From Autumnicola patrickiae (GTDB lineage Bacteria; Bacteroidota; Bacteroidia; Flavobacteriales; Flavobacteriaceae): a DNA stretch of 64,000 nucleotides. The translations under genes and the position numbers were made by a program. The notes below the pieces were generated by a model. That model was not told the origin of the DNA, did no database searches, and was given only the letters and a program-made list of their open reading frames with translations. Shown in pieces: positions 39,054 to 47,779 of this stretch. The stretch is taken from contig NZ_JAVRHM010000019.1 in the NCBI RefSeq assembly GCF_031846525.1, positions 20,100 through 84,099 of the forward strand, given 5' to 3'. How positions within the stretch are numbered: the first letter of the stretch is position 1; each line of letters begins with the position of its first letter.

Positions 39054-39842
39054 ATGCTAATATCTATCAAAAAGTTAAACCTAACCTTATTATTTTTACT
39101 TGCTTTTACCGGCATAAGCTTTGCGCAGCGGGACATCCCACCGAGGCCTTCTGAAGAAACCAGCGTTTATGACGAAGCCAGTTTGCTTTCTTCTTCTGAA
39201 GAAAGTCAGCTCGAACAAAAGCTTATAAATTATGCAGATACCACTTCTACACAAATTGTTGTAGTCACCATAAATTCCCTTGAAGGCGAGTACGCCGGAA
39301 CTTACGCCACGCATTGGGCCCATGAGTGGGGCATCGGGCAAAGCGACGAGGATAACGGACTTTTAATTCTTGTAGCTGAAGAAGATCGGAAAGTCTGGAT
39401 TACCACAGGCTATGGACTTGAAGAATACCTTACCGATGCTAATACCAAAGCTATAATCGAGAGCGTAATTTTACCCGAATTCCGCAACAACGATTATTTT
39501 TCCGGACTGGATGCCGGTACCTCGGCAATTTTCCAGGTTCTTAATGGAACTTTTAAAGGAACTCCCAATCGCGGGACTTCTGAAGGCACACCAATCCGCA
39601 CGATTATCTTTTTTATCATTTTTATAATTATTCTTATTTCTATAAGCAGGAAAAACCGGGGAGGCAGAAACGGCGGTCGCAGAGGTGGCCGTAGTACATT
39701 GTTTGATGCTGTAATCTTAAGTTCTCTGGGACGCGGCACCTTTGGTGGCGGAGGTGGAGGCGGCTTTGGCGGCGGCGGAGGCTTCGGTGGTGGTTTTGGC
39801 GGCGGTGGCTTTGGCGGCGGCGGTGCCGGCGGAAGTTGGTAG
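39054..39842 (+). CDS. TPM domain membrane protein with Gly-rich tail
   Basis: A 262-residue protein: a signal peptide (KKLNLTLLFLLAFTGISFAQ), a periplasmic TPM domain (about residues 35-165; SVYDEASLLSSSEE, TSTQIVVVTINSLEG, NGLLILVAEEDRKVWITTGYGLEEYL), one membrane helix (IRTIIFFIIFIIILISI) and a C-terminal tail of basic residues then repeated FGGGG units ending GAGGSW. The Gly-rich tail is common in bacterial TPM proteins and probably disordered. It is the last gene of the peptidase-MerR-LemA-TPM-TPM operon. No terminator hairpin is seen directly after the stop; a 634-base repeat-filled region follows. Confidence 0.92.
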   Translation: MLISIKKLNLTLLFLLAFTGISFAQRDIPPRPSEETSVYDEASLLSSSEESQLEQKLINYADTTSTQIVVVTINSLEGEYAGTYATHWAHEWGIGQSDEDNGLLILVAEEDRKVWITTGYGLEEYLTDANTKAIIESVILPEFRNNDYFSGLDAGTSAIFQVLNGTFKGTPNRGTSEGTPIRTIIFFIIFIIILISISRKNRGGRNGGRRGGRSTLFDAVILSSLGRGTFGGGGGGGFGGGGGFGGGFGGGGFGGGGAGGSW

Positions 39843-39910
39843 TTTCTTCAGTTGTGAGTTGTCTGTTTTCTGTTAAAAAAAATAGTGGAAAGCGAAAAGC
39901 TCTATTCGAT

Positions 39911-40470
39911 TATTTTAAATTTTAAATTCTGAAGTTTGAAGTGTTTCTTTCCCTGGTCTTGCTCTAAAAAAGGCAATTATCGACATAAAGAACACACACC
40001 AATAAAATCACAGAAAGATCACAGAATTCCTTCGCCGGTAAGCCTACCTTAATTTTAAAATTCATCACAAAAAATAATGCTGTGCTCAAAATGACAATTA
40101 TCGTCATCTAGCAAACACCAGCAAAAAAAGGGAATACCAAATAATCTCTTCGACAGTAAACTGATCTCCATTCAAAATTTAAAATTAAGAATTCATAATA
40201 ATGCTAGTCCCAAAATGGTGATCTTCAGCATTAAGATACGCCACCAACAAGACGCAAACAGTGGAAAAAAATCGATGAAAAAATTTTTCACACAGGAAAG
40301 CCCGGCATAATTCAAATTTTAAAATTCATTATTCAAAATAATGCTTTGCTCAAAATGGCATTTTTCGGCAATAAGGAGCCAGAAATAATAGAGTGGAAAG
40401 AGGAAAGAAATGTCTTGCCTCTTAAATTCCAATTACAAAATCCAGAATTCAAAATTCAAAATCTTGTCAA
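39911..40470. repeat. Degenerate tandem array of a ~120-140 base unit
   Basis: The gap between the TPM gene and the outer-membrane protein gene (39843-40476) holds no gene. Four copies begin at about 39911, 40049, 40171 and 40312, with a partial fifth from about 40420. Each has an AT-rich part like TTTTAAAATTCAT, then AATAATGCT, then TGCTCAAAATGGCA-like sequence with the dispersed palindrome: AAAAAGGCAATTATCG (39967), AAAATGACAATTATCG (40088), AAAATGGTGATCTTC (40212), AAAATGGCATTTTTCG (40352). Segments between copies, CTTCGCCGGTAAG (40031) and CTTCGACAGTAAA (40148), also match, so the whole unit, not only the palindrome, was duplicated and then diverged. Confidence 0.65.
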
Positions 40471-40476
40471 TTGCTG

Positions 40477-43209
40477 TTAAAACCGTCTTTCTCCTCTGTC
40501 CGGAGGGCCACTGCCGCCAAAATTGCTTAGTTTGTAAGTGAAGCTTAACATTGCGTAGCGGGTAAGAATGAGACTGCTGGTATCCTGAATATAATCGTCG
40601 CCAATGACACGGCGGGTATCGATATTCTGATCCAGCAAATCATACACTTTCACCTTCAGGGTAGCTTTATCCTTCAGAAATTCGTAGCCGAGGCTCATGT
40701 TCCAAAGCAATGAAGTATTTTCAAAACCCGGAGAAACATTTCCGAAGTAATTAAAAGAAATATCATTACCAAAAACCACATTTTCTGGCCAGTAAGAAGT
40801 GGCCTGCAGCCCTATGCTGTGATTTATGAAATCCTCATTCCTTTCTGGGTTAATATCATAATTTGTGCTGTTATAGGTGAGCTCATAATTAGGTTCTATG
40901 CTAAATAATTCTTCAATTTCATAAGTAAGGCGCAACCGCGGACTTACACTATAACGTTCTGATTCATATCTTACCGCATTGGTAAAACCAATATTCTTAT
41001 TATAATCGGCGTTTAACCCGGCCTGATATCTAAACACCCTTGCTTCTTTCTTGTATTGTTTATTGTAGAAAACTCCCGCGTTTCCATTTACCACCCCATC
41101 TACGTTTGTGTAAGTTGTAGTCCTTACAAGATCTTCGTCTACCGTAGTCACTGGAACTATATTGTTATCTGTAAAACCTATATTAAGATAACTAAAGGTT
41201 CCGCTACGGGTTGCGAAGTCGAAATTGCGGTAATTAAGTCTTATATCCTGCCGGTACGTAGGCCTTAATTCGGGATTTCCAACTACAATATTTAACGGAT
41301 TGGTACGGTCTACAACAGGTTGCAACTGCCGGATAGAAGGGATATCCACATTGGTGTCATACCGAATGGAGAGACTCTTAGATCTTTCAATTTCATAACG
41401 GACTCCTGCTTCCAGAAACAGGTTGTTATAGGTATTTTCAAAAGAAGTTTCTTCAAGATAATTGCTGTTATCCAGACTGGTATGCAAGAGACCAACTTCT
41501 GTATTGATCCTCCAGGTATCTCCTTCATAATTTAGGCCGACATTTGGAATATGCCGCCTGCTGTTAACCTCAAAATCACTGCTTAAAAGGTCATTAAGTA
41601 TGTTGTAGTTGCCATCGGCATTTTCAGCTTCGTAAACATATCTTTTATTGGTCACTTTTGAATAATCAAAATCATAGGAGACATCAAGAAAAAACTGATT
41701 CGCCAGAACGCTACGTTTGCTGGCCTGGAAAGAATAAGAATCTGTCGTTTCATCTTCGTCTATATATTGATCCTGAATTTCAACAACCTCTTCGCCTTCT
41801 TCCCTAAAAAAGCTTTCAGAATAGTAAAAATTATCGTTTTTCTGCCTGCTATGGTCATTCCCGAATTCCATTTGCAAATATGAACCACGACTGCCAAAGC
41901 GCTTAATAAAATCTATATCATTATTAAATTGGGCGCTCTCCAGTTCTTCATTGTTGGAAGTGGTCGTACTGTTGATTAGGTTAAGATCCTCGTCTAATGA
42001 CTCTGCCATCTGGTCGCGGTAGGAATTTCCGAAATTGGCGTTGAAGCTAGGATTAATACTAAGCCTTGTAAGTGTATCAAACTCCACTTCAAAACGAGCA
42101 TTTGCACGATGACTATCGTTTAACAAATTACTACTCTCTTCAGAATTAGTAAAGAAGCGGGAGTCTGGCAGAATATTTTCCCGCGCTACCACGGTCCTTC
42201 TTTCGGTATCATTTCTTCCGAAAAAATAATCTACGCTTAATTCGATTTCCTTTTCTTCTTTCCATTTATTTACGAAGTTAAGACCGGCCGTTTCAGCCTT
42301 TGTAATTCCGCCTCCGCCACCCCCAAAGACGTTACTCCCGGCAGTCCGGCCCATCATTCCAAAAACCTCATCATAACTAAACCCAGAAGAATTGATATTG
42401 TTGGAGCTACCTAAAACACTCAATCGCAGGTTGTCTTCAAAATAATTCCCGATTCCGCTTAATTCGTAGCGATCGTCTGTTCCCCCACCGGCAGTGGCCC
42501 GGGCAAAGTAGCCTTTGTTCTTATCTTCCTTTATGGTAATATTTACTGTTTTATTCTCTGGATCTCCGGGCTTTCCTGTAAATTCTTCCGATCGTGTTTT
42601 GGTATCGGTTACCTGGATTTTATCGATAATTTCCTTCGGAAGATTTTTCGTAGCAATTTTAGGATCATCACCAAAAAATTCTTCTCCGTTTACCAGAATT
42701 CTCGAAACCGGTTTTCCATTTACCGTAATATTGCCCTGGTTATCCACTTCAACTCCCGGAAGCTTCCTCATTAACTCTTCCAGGTTAGCATCCTGTCGTG
42801 TATTAAAGGAATCAGCATTAAATTCTAAAGTATCTTTCTTAATAGTGATAGGTGCCCGTGTACCAGTAACCATTACTTCTTCAAGCTCGTTATCCTGAAT
42901 TTTCATGTTAATAGTGGGCAATTCTATCTTCTCCTCAATTTCCAGGGTTTTCCTGTAGGATTGATATCCGGCAAATGAAATATATAAATCTGCTTTGGGA
43001 ATACTGGTATTCCCGGTGAGACGAAAATTTCCGTTTTTTTCTGAAATTGTGTAAGTAATCAAGCTGCTGTCGACTGCTTTTTCAAGGTAGACAGTAGCAG
43101 ATTCTAAAGGAATTCCGGCCTCGTCCACTACTTTTCCGGAAATTTCGAAATTCTGGGAAAACGCAATGCCGGTGATGAACAGCAACGCGAGCGTGTAATA
43201 AAGTTTCAT
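40477..43209 (-). CDS. TonB-dependent-receptor-like outer membrane beta-barrel protein
   Basis: A 910-residue outer-membrane protein. Signal peptide MKLYYTLALLFITGIAFSQ; a CarboxypepD_reg-like domain (about residues 22-108, FEISGKVVDEAGIPLESATVYLE); a plug-like region to about 235 (LMRKLPGVEVDNQGNITVNG, VSRILVNGEEFFGDDPKI, NLPKEIIDKIQVTD); then a beta barrel with the OMP_b-brl_3 pattern, ending in alternating residues and a Gly/Pro/Arg tail (GGSGPPDRGERRF). Such proteins lack a SusD partner and their ligands are unknown; uptake of peptides, metals or other small molecules is possible. It stands alone, with the repeat array at its 3' side and der upstream on the same strand by 85 bases. Confidence 0.9.
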   Translation of the reverse strand: MKLYYTLALLFITGIAFSQNFEISGKVVDEAGIPLESATVYLEKAVDSSLITYTISEKNGNFRLTGNTSIPKADLYISFAGYQSYRKTLEIEEKIELPTINMKIQDNELEEVMVTGTRAPITIKKDTLEFNADSFNTRQDANLEELMRKLPGVEVDNQGNITVNGKPVSRILVNGEEFFGDDPKIATKNLPKEIIDKIQVTDTKTRSEEFTGKPGDPENKTVNITIKEDKNKGYFARATAGGGTDDRYELSGIGNYFEDNLRLSVLGSSNNINSSGFSYDEVFGMMGRTAGSNVFGGGGGGITKAETAGLNFVNKWKEEKEIELSVDYFFGRNDTERRTVVARENILPDSRFFTNSEESSNLLNDSHRANARFEVEFDTLTRLSINPSFNANFGNSYRDQMAESLDEDLNLINSTTTSNNEELESAQFNNDIDFIKRFGSRGSYLQMEFGNDHSRQKNDNFYYSESFFREEGEEVVEIQDQYIDEDETTDSYSFQASKRSVLANQFFLDVSYDFDYSKVTNKRYVYEAENADGNYNILNDLLSSDFEVNSRRHIPNVGLNYEGDTWRINTEVGLLHTSLDNSNYLEETSFENTYNNLFLEAGVRYEIERSKSLSIRYDTNVDIPSIRQLQPVVDRTNPLNIVVGNPELRPTYRQDIRLNYRNFDFATRSGTFSYLNIGFTDNNIVPVTTVDEDLVRTTTYTNVDGVVNGNAGVFYNKQYKKEARVFRYQAGLNADYNKNIGFTNAVRYESERYSVSPRLRLTYEIEELFSIEPNYELTYNSTNYDINPERNEDFINHSIGLQATSYWPENVVFGNDISFNYFGNVSPGFENTSLLWNMSLGYEFLKDKATLKVKVYDLLDQNIDTRRVIGDDYIQDTSSLILTRYAMLSFTYKLSNFGGSGPPDRGERRF

Positions 43210-43294
43210 TAAAAAGAATTTGATAGATGAAAAGGAAAGATCTGCTCCTCCCTCTCCTTTTAGACTAACGTTATCCCTTTTAGTTTAATCGATA

Positions 43295-44599
43295 TTACTT
43301 TTTTCTGAAGTAAATTGTAATTGGTACCCCGCTGAAATCGAATTCTTTGCGGATTTTATTCTCTAAAAATCGTTTATAAGGATCTCTCACATACTGCGGA
43401 AGATTGCAGAAGAACGCAAACTGAGGCTGTGGAGTTGGCAGCTGCATACAGAATTTGATCTTTACGTATTTGCCTTTATATGCCGGTGGCGGATTACTTT
43501 CTATAATTGGAAGCATTACATCGTTAAATTCCCGGGTCTTTAATTTCTTGCTTCGGTTTTCGAAAACCTGTACAGCAGTTTCTATAGCTTTAAAAACCCG
43601 CTGTTTGGTTAGTACCGAAATAAAGATAATGGGGACGTCTGTAAAAGGTTCTATTTCGCGCCTTATATTCGCTTCATATTCCTTGAGTGTATTGGTTTCT
43701 TTGTCTATTAAATCCCATTTATTTACAAGGATTACAATTCCTTTGCGGTTACGTTGTGCAAGCCAGAAAATATTCTGAACCTGACCGTCAAAACCACGCT
43801 GCGCATCCAACACCACGAGACACACATCACAATTTTCAATGGCACGTACAGAGCGCATCACCGAATAAAATTCCAGGTCTTCCTTAACTTTAGCTTTTCT
43901 ACGAATTCCTGCAGTATCAACTAAATTAAATTCGAAACCAAAACGGTTGTACTTTGTATCTATGGAATCTCTTGTTGTACCGGCAACATCGGTCACGATA
44001 TACCTGTCTTCACCAATAAGTGCATTTATAAAGGAAGATTTTCCTGCATTTGGCCTTCCTACCACAGCAAAACGTGGCAATTCTGTTTCTTCCTCGGCTT
44101 CAGATTCTGGCAACGCTTCAATAAGTGCATCCAGTAAATCCCCGGTTCCGCTTCCATTGGTACTGGCAATTGGAAAATATTCTCCCAGACCGAGATTATA
44201 AAATTCAACAGCGTTTGCGAGTCGTTTATTATTGTCGACTTTGTTAACTGCAAGTAAAACCGGTTTATCAACTTTTCGCAGTATAAATGCGACGTCTTCA
44301 TCCATTGGGGTTATGCCGGTTTCCACATCTACCATAAAAATAATGGCATCTGCCTCATCTATGGCAAGTTCTACCTGTTTGTCGATTTCAGCTTCAAAAA
44401 CGTCGTCGCTACCTTTAATATATCCACCGGTATCGATTAGGGAAAATTTTTGCCCATTCCAGTCAGATTTACCGTAATGACGATCGCGTGTAACTCCGCT
44501 AACGGAATCCACTATGGCCTCGCGACGCTGGATCAATCTGTTAAAAAAAGTGGATTTTCCTACATTTGGCCTTCCCACGATGGCTACTATATTACCCAT
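43295..44599 (-). CDS. der: Ribosome biogenesis GTPase Der (EngA)
   Basis: Der has two GTPase domains in tandem and helps assemble the 50S subunit. Domain 1: GRPNVGKST (residues 8-16), DTGG, NKVD. Domain 2: GRPNAGKSS near 180, DTAGIRRKAKVKE, NKWD near 295. The C-terminal KH-like domain covers about 350-434 (YVKIKFCMQLPTPQPQFAFFCN). Length 434 is normal. A TAATTTTG promoter box lies on the minus strand at 44625-44632, 25 bases upstream of the ATG. The other universal ribosome GTPase, Era, is the next gene upstream on the same strand, after a 317-base gap; they are probably separate units because of this promoter. Confidence 0.97.
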   Translation of the reverse strand: MGNIVAIVGRPNVGKSTFFNRLIQRREAIVDSVSGVTRDRHYGKSDWNGQKFSLIDTGGYIKGSDDVFEAEIDKQVELAIDEADAIIFMVDVETGITPMDEDVAFILRKVDKPVLLAVNKVDNNKRLANAVEFYNLGLGEYFPIASTNGSGTGDLLDALIEALPESEAEEETELPRFAVVGRPNAGKSSFINALIGEDRYIVTDVAGTTRDSIDTKYNRFGFEFNLVDTAGIRRKAKVKEDLEFYSVMRSVRAIENCDVCLVVLDAQRGFDGQVQNIFWLAQRNRKGIVILVNKWDLIDKETNTLKEYEANIRREIEPFTDVPIIFISVLTKQRVFKAIETAVQVFENRSKKLKTREFNDVMLPIIESNPPPAYKGKYVKIKFCMQLPTPQPQFAFFCNLPQYVRDPYKRFLENKIRKEFDFSGVPITIYFRKK

Positions 44600-44916
44600 A
44601 CCGGATTTTCTTTTATTTAGGTTGCAAAATTAGTGTAAAAATTCGGGTTTAAAGAGAAAAGTGGAACAGTCTATTTTAGACTACATTCTCAGTCTTCACC
44701 ATACAACAAACCCAGGAGAAATGTGCTTTTGCCTGACGAGTAGGTTTAATGTTTAAAATTACATGTCAAACCAACTCACTATGGAGTTTAATTGACTCTC
44801 AATTTTTTGCAACTTCTATAACTTCGGAATAAAATAATTTGAAATCAGCAGAGTCCGCTTCGATTTAAAGCCGATGCCAAAAAATCCACAATATCGACCT
44901 TTAGTTACCGGTTGCA
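44600..44916. promoter_or_regulatory. Gap between era and der: der promoter, otherwise empty
   Basis: On the minus strand the box TAATTTTG (44625-44632) matches TAnnTTTG exactly and should drive der. The remaining 280 bases are AT-rich; I see no reading frame of note, no terminator hairpin for era and no copy of the dispersed palindrome. Confidence 0.55.
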
Positions 44917-45798
44917 TTAATCATTATAACCGAATCTTTTAAGCTGATTGCTGTCGCTACGCCAGTTTTTGTTGACCTTTACGTATAGTTCCAGGTGAAC
45001 CTGCTTTCCGAAGAATTTCTCCAGATCCTTACGTGCTTCCACGCCTACCCTTTTTAACGCAGATCCTTTATGGCCAATAATAATCCCCTTTTGGGTCTCA
45101 CGCTCTACCATAATCACGCTGCGCATCCTGATAATTTCCTCTTCTTCAAAAAATTCCTGCGTATCTATTTCTACGGAATAAGGAATTTCCTTTTTGTAGT
45201 GCATCAGGATTTTTTCCCTGATGATTTCGTTCACAAAAAAGCGTTCCGGCTTATCGGTAAGCGTATCCTTTGGATAAAAAGCAGGACCTTCAGGCAATAA
45301 TTCTACAATACGATTGAAAACTTCAGCAACATTAAAGCCTTGTAACGCAGAAACCGGCATAATTTCAGCATTCGGAACTTTTTCTTTCCATAGCTCCACC
45401 TGTTCTTCAAGTTCTTCCTGATTTGATTTGTCGATTTTATTCAGAAGCAATAAAACAGGAATTTCAGCATGAATAATTTTGTTGAAAAAAGCCTCATCCT
45501 TGAGTTCTCTTTCCCCAATTTCGACCATATAAACCAGCACATCGGCATCTTCAAAAGCAGATTTCACAAAATCCATCATAGATTGTTGTAATTGGTAAGC
45601 TGGCTTAATAATTCCCGGCGTATCACTAAGAATCGCCTGGAAATCTTCCCCGTTCACAATTCCCAGGATCCTGTGCCGCGTGGTTTGAGCTTTGGAGGTA
45701 ATAATGGAAAGTTTTTCACCCACAAAAGCATTCATGAGTGTAGATTTTCCCACGTTGGGATTTCCTATAATATTTACAAAACCGGCTTTATGTGCCAT
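44917..45798 (-). CDS. era: GTPase Era
   Basis: Era binds the 3' end of 16S rRNA and acts in 30S maturation. GTPase motifs: GNPNVGKST (residues 12-20), DTPG in LSDTPGIIKPAY, NKID near 121, and SAL in PVSALQGFNV. The C-terminal KH domain is complete with IIGHKGSALKRVGVEARKDLEKFF near residue 250. Length 293 is normal. The minus-strand box TATCTTTG (45814-45821) lies 16 bases before the ATG. One palindromic repeat lies further upstream in the gap to sulP. Confidence 0.97.
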   Translation of the reverse strand: MAHKAGFVNIIGNPNVGKSTLMNAFVGEKLSIITSKAQTTRHRILGIVNGEDFQAILSDTPGIIKPAYQLQQSMMDFVKSAFEDADVLVYMVEIGERELKDEAFFNKIIHAEIPVLLLLNKIDKSNQEELEEQVELWKEKVPNAEIMPVSALQGFNVAEVFNRIVELLPEGPAFYPKDTLTDKPERFFVNEIIREKILMHYKKEIPYSVEIDTQEFFEEEEIIRMRSVIMVERETQKGIIIGHKGSALKRVGVEARKDLEKFFGKQVHLELYVKVNKNWRSDSNQLKRFGYND

Positions 45799-45813
45799 AA
45801 CTGAAATTTTTTA

Positions 45814-45821
45814 CAAAGATA
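45814..45821 (-). promoter_or_regulatory. -7 promoter box for era
   Basis: Minus strand TATCTTTG, exact TAnnTTTG match, 16 bases before the era start. Confidence 0.6.
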
Positions 45822-45867
45822 TTTCAATTAATTCCGCTCTCCTAACTTTTTCAATTTTTCCGTTAGC

Positions 45868-45892
45868 AGGTCGATAATTGTCATTTTAATGG
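45868..45892 (-). repeat. Palindromic repeat, copy upstream of era
   Basis: In reverse complement CCATTAAAATGACAATTATCG then ACCT: core with one change (GAC for GGC). It lies about 50 bases upstream of the era promoter box, in the divergent era/sulP region. Confidence 0.55.
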
Positions 45893-45986
45893 CAGGCCTT
45901 TAAAAGCCAATAGATTACAAATACCTTAAATTACTAGCCAGAATTTTGACAAAGCTGTAAAAGTTAACAGCTTCTCCTTCAAAAGC

Positions 45987-46016
45987 TTTGCTATTAGAAA
46001 AAATTAACTAATTTTG
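45987..46016 (+). promoter_or_regulatory. Promoter for the SulP gene
   Basis: TTTG (45987-45990), 18 bases, TAATTTTG (46009-46016): both elements and the spacing match the Bacteroidota housekeeping promoter. The resulting leader of about 145 bases before the ATG at 46166 has no riboswitch that I recognise. Confidence 0.65.
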
Positions 46017-46165
46017 CCCGCTCTTATGAAGCACGGAAGAAACATAACATCATCCCCACTTACTCCGCCGTAAACAGCTCTGCCTGTACCCAATATCTCT
46101 TATTATATCCATTTTTTAGCTGAAAGTATTCCTTTCAACTTCATTACTATTAATATTTTATTTTT

Positions 46166-47704
46166 ATGAAACAGATTTTTAATCTCTTCGATTTTAAACA
46201 AAAAGTAGATTATAAAACCGAAGTTCTTGCCGGTTTAACCGTGGCAATGACCATGATCCCAGAGTCATTATCCTTCGCTATTTTAGCCGGATTTCCTCCA
46301 CTAATGGGATTATACGCTTCCATTATAATGTGTTTGGTAACGGCAATTTTCGGGGGAAGACCAGGAATGATCTCAGGTGGAGCCGGCGCTACAGTTATCG
46401 TCTTAATTGCTCTAATGCAATCCAACGGCCTTGAATACGTTTTGGCAGCGGTGGCTTTAGCAGGGGTAATTCAGATTATAATTGGAGTTTTTAAGCTCGG
46501 AAAATTTATACGTTTAGTACCTCATCCTGTAATGTTTGGGTTTGTTAACGGTTTAGCTATTATTATATTTATGTCTCAGTTAGACCAGTTTAAGACGGTG
46601 GTTAATGGCGATATTGTATGGCTAACCGGAACTTCTTTATATGTTATGGCCGGTTTAGTGGCCTTAACCATTGCGGTTGTTGTTTTCTTACCTAAACTTA
46701 CTAAAGCAGTTCCTTCTTCGCTGGTTGCCATAATAATTGTATTCCTTTTGGTATACTTTCTGGGTATAGATACTAAAATAGTTGAAGATATCGCTTCTGT
46801 AAGTGGTGGCTTTCCTCCTTTTCACATACCGAATATTCCATTGACCTGGGAAACATTTGAACTTATTGCCCCTTATTCTATGATTATGGCGGCAGTTGGA
46901 TTAACCGAAGGCTTGCTTACCTTAAACCTGGTAGATGAAATTACAGAAACCAAAGGTAGTGGCAACAGAGAATGTATTGCCCAGGGAGGTGCAAACATAC
47001 TAAATGGATTCTTCTTCGGGATGGGTGGCTGTCCAATGATCGCTCAAACTTTAGTGAACCTCTCGGCTGGATCCAGAGCTAGGTTGTCTGGTATAATTGC
47101 AGCCTTTACCATTCTTGGAATAGTGTTATTTGGTGCACCCATCATAGAACAGGTACCAATGGCAGCTCTTGTAGGAGTAATGATCATGGTAGCCATTGGA
47201 ACTTTTGAGTGGGCCAGTTTAAAAATATTTAATAAAGTACCTAAGAAAGATATTTTTCTGGTAATTATTGTTGCACTCATAACTGTTATTCTGCACAATC
47301 TGGCTTTAGCAGTTCTGGTTGGAGTTATACTTTCGGCATTGTTCTTTGCCTGGGAAAGCGCCAAGAGAATTAGAGCTAGAAAAAGTATTGATGAAAATGG
47401 TGTTAAACACTATGAAATATATGGCCCGTTATTTTTTGGTTCTACTACTAATTTTGCAGAAAAATTTGATGTTGTAAACGATCCAAAAGAGATAATAATA
47501 GATTTTAAGGATAGTCGAATTGCCGATATGTCTGCTATTGAAGCTTTAAATCAAGTCACTCAGCGTTATAGTAAAGTTGGCAAAAAAGTACATCTTAGAC
47601 ATTTAAGCAAGGACTGCAGAAGGTTGCTAAACAATGCAGATGGAATTATAGAAGTTAATATTCTGGAAGATCCCACCTACAAAGTTGCTACAGATACGTT
47701 CTAA
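46166..47704 (+). CDS. SulP family anion transporter with STAS domain
   Basis: A 512-residue SLC26/SulP transporter. The membrane part (residues 1-400) starts FNLFDFKQKVDYKTEVLAGLTVAMTMIPESLSFAILAGFPPLMGLYAS, the classic SulP signature region, and has GGRPGMISGGAGATVIVL and GNRECIAQGGANILNGFFFGMGGCPMIAQTLVNLSAG, the second conserved region. A STAS domain closes the protein (about 410-510; IIIDFKDSRIADMSAIEALNQV). Substrates of bacterial SulP include sulfate, bicarbonate and C4-dicarboxylates; the ion here is not clear, and no carbonic anhydrase or sulfate gene is adjacent. It has its own promoter and shares a bidirectional terminator with the convergent gene. Confidence 0.92.
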   Translation: MKQIFNLFDFKQKVDYKTEVLAGLTVAMTMIPESLSFAILAGFPPLMGLYASIIMCLVTAIFGGRPGMISGGAGATVIVLIALMQSNGLEYVLAAVALAGVIQIIIGVFKLGKFIRLVPHPVMFGFVNGLAIIIFMSQLDQFKTVVNGDIVWLTGTSLYVMAGLVALTIAVVVFLPKLTKAVPSSLVAIIIVFLLVYFLGIDTKIVEDIASVSGGFPPFHIPNIPLTWETFELIAPYSMIMAAVGLTEGLLTLNLVDEITETKGSGNRECIAQGGANILNGFFFGMGGCPMIAQTLVNLSAGSRARLSGIIAAFTILGIVLFGAPIIEQVPMAALVGVMIMVAIGTFEWASLKIFNKVPKKDIFLVIIVALITVILHNLALAVLVGVILSALFFAWESAKRIRARKSIDENGVKHYEIYGPLFFGSTTNFAEKFDVVNDPKEIIIDFKDSRIADMSAIEALNQVTQRYSKVGKKVHLRHLSKDCRRLLNNADGIIEVNILEDPTYKVATDTF

Positions 47705-47720
47705 GTATATCCTGGAATAA

Positions 47721-47767
47721 AAAAGGTCTGAAAAGTGGCAGGAACGCCAATTTTCAGACCTTTTTTT
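47721..47767. terminator. Bidirectional terminator built on the dispersed palindrome
   Basis: AAAAGGTCTGAAAAGTGGC, loop AGGAAC, GCCAATTTTCAGACCTTTT: 19-base arms with a single mismatch and T runs on both strands. The half-sequence GGTCTGAAAA-TGGC and GCCA-ATTTTCAGACC is the dispersed repeat opened by a ten-base insertion at its centre. It serves the SulP gene and the convergent gene at 47780. Confidence 0.88.
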
Positions 47768-47779
47768 GATTATGAAATT

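Noticed and set aside
39730..39842. GC-rich GGTGGCGGC tandem repeat as a structural DNA element
   Set aside because: It encodes the Gly-rich tail common to bacterial TPM proteins, which explains it fully.
39911..40470. Possible CRISPR array
   Set aside because: Copies are degenerate, unit length varies between about 120 and 140 bases, and the similarity extends across the whole unit; there is no constant repeat with unique spacers and no cas gene.
46017..46165. Riboswitch in the 145-base leader of the SulP gene
   Set aside because: I could not match it to any known riboswitch core and found no strong stem; a long leader alone is not evidence.
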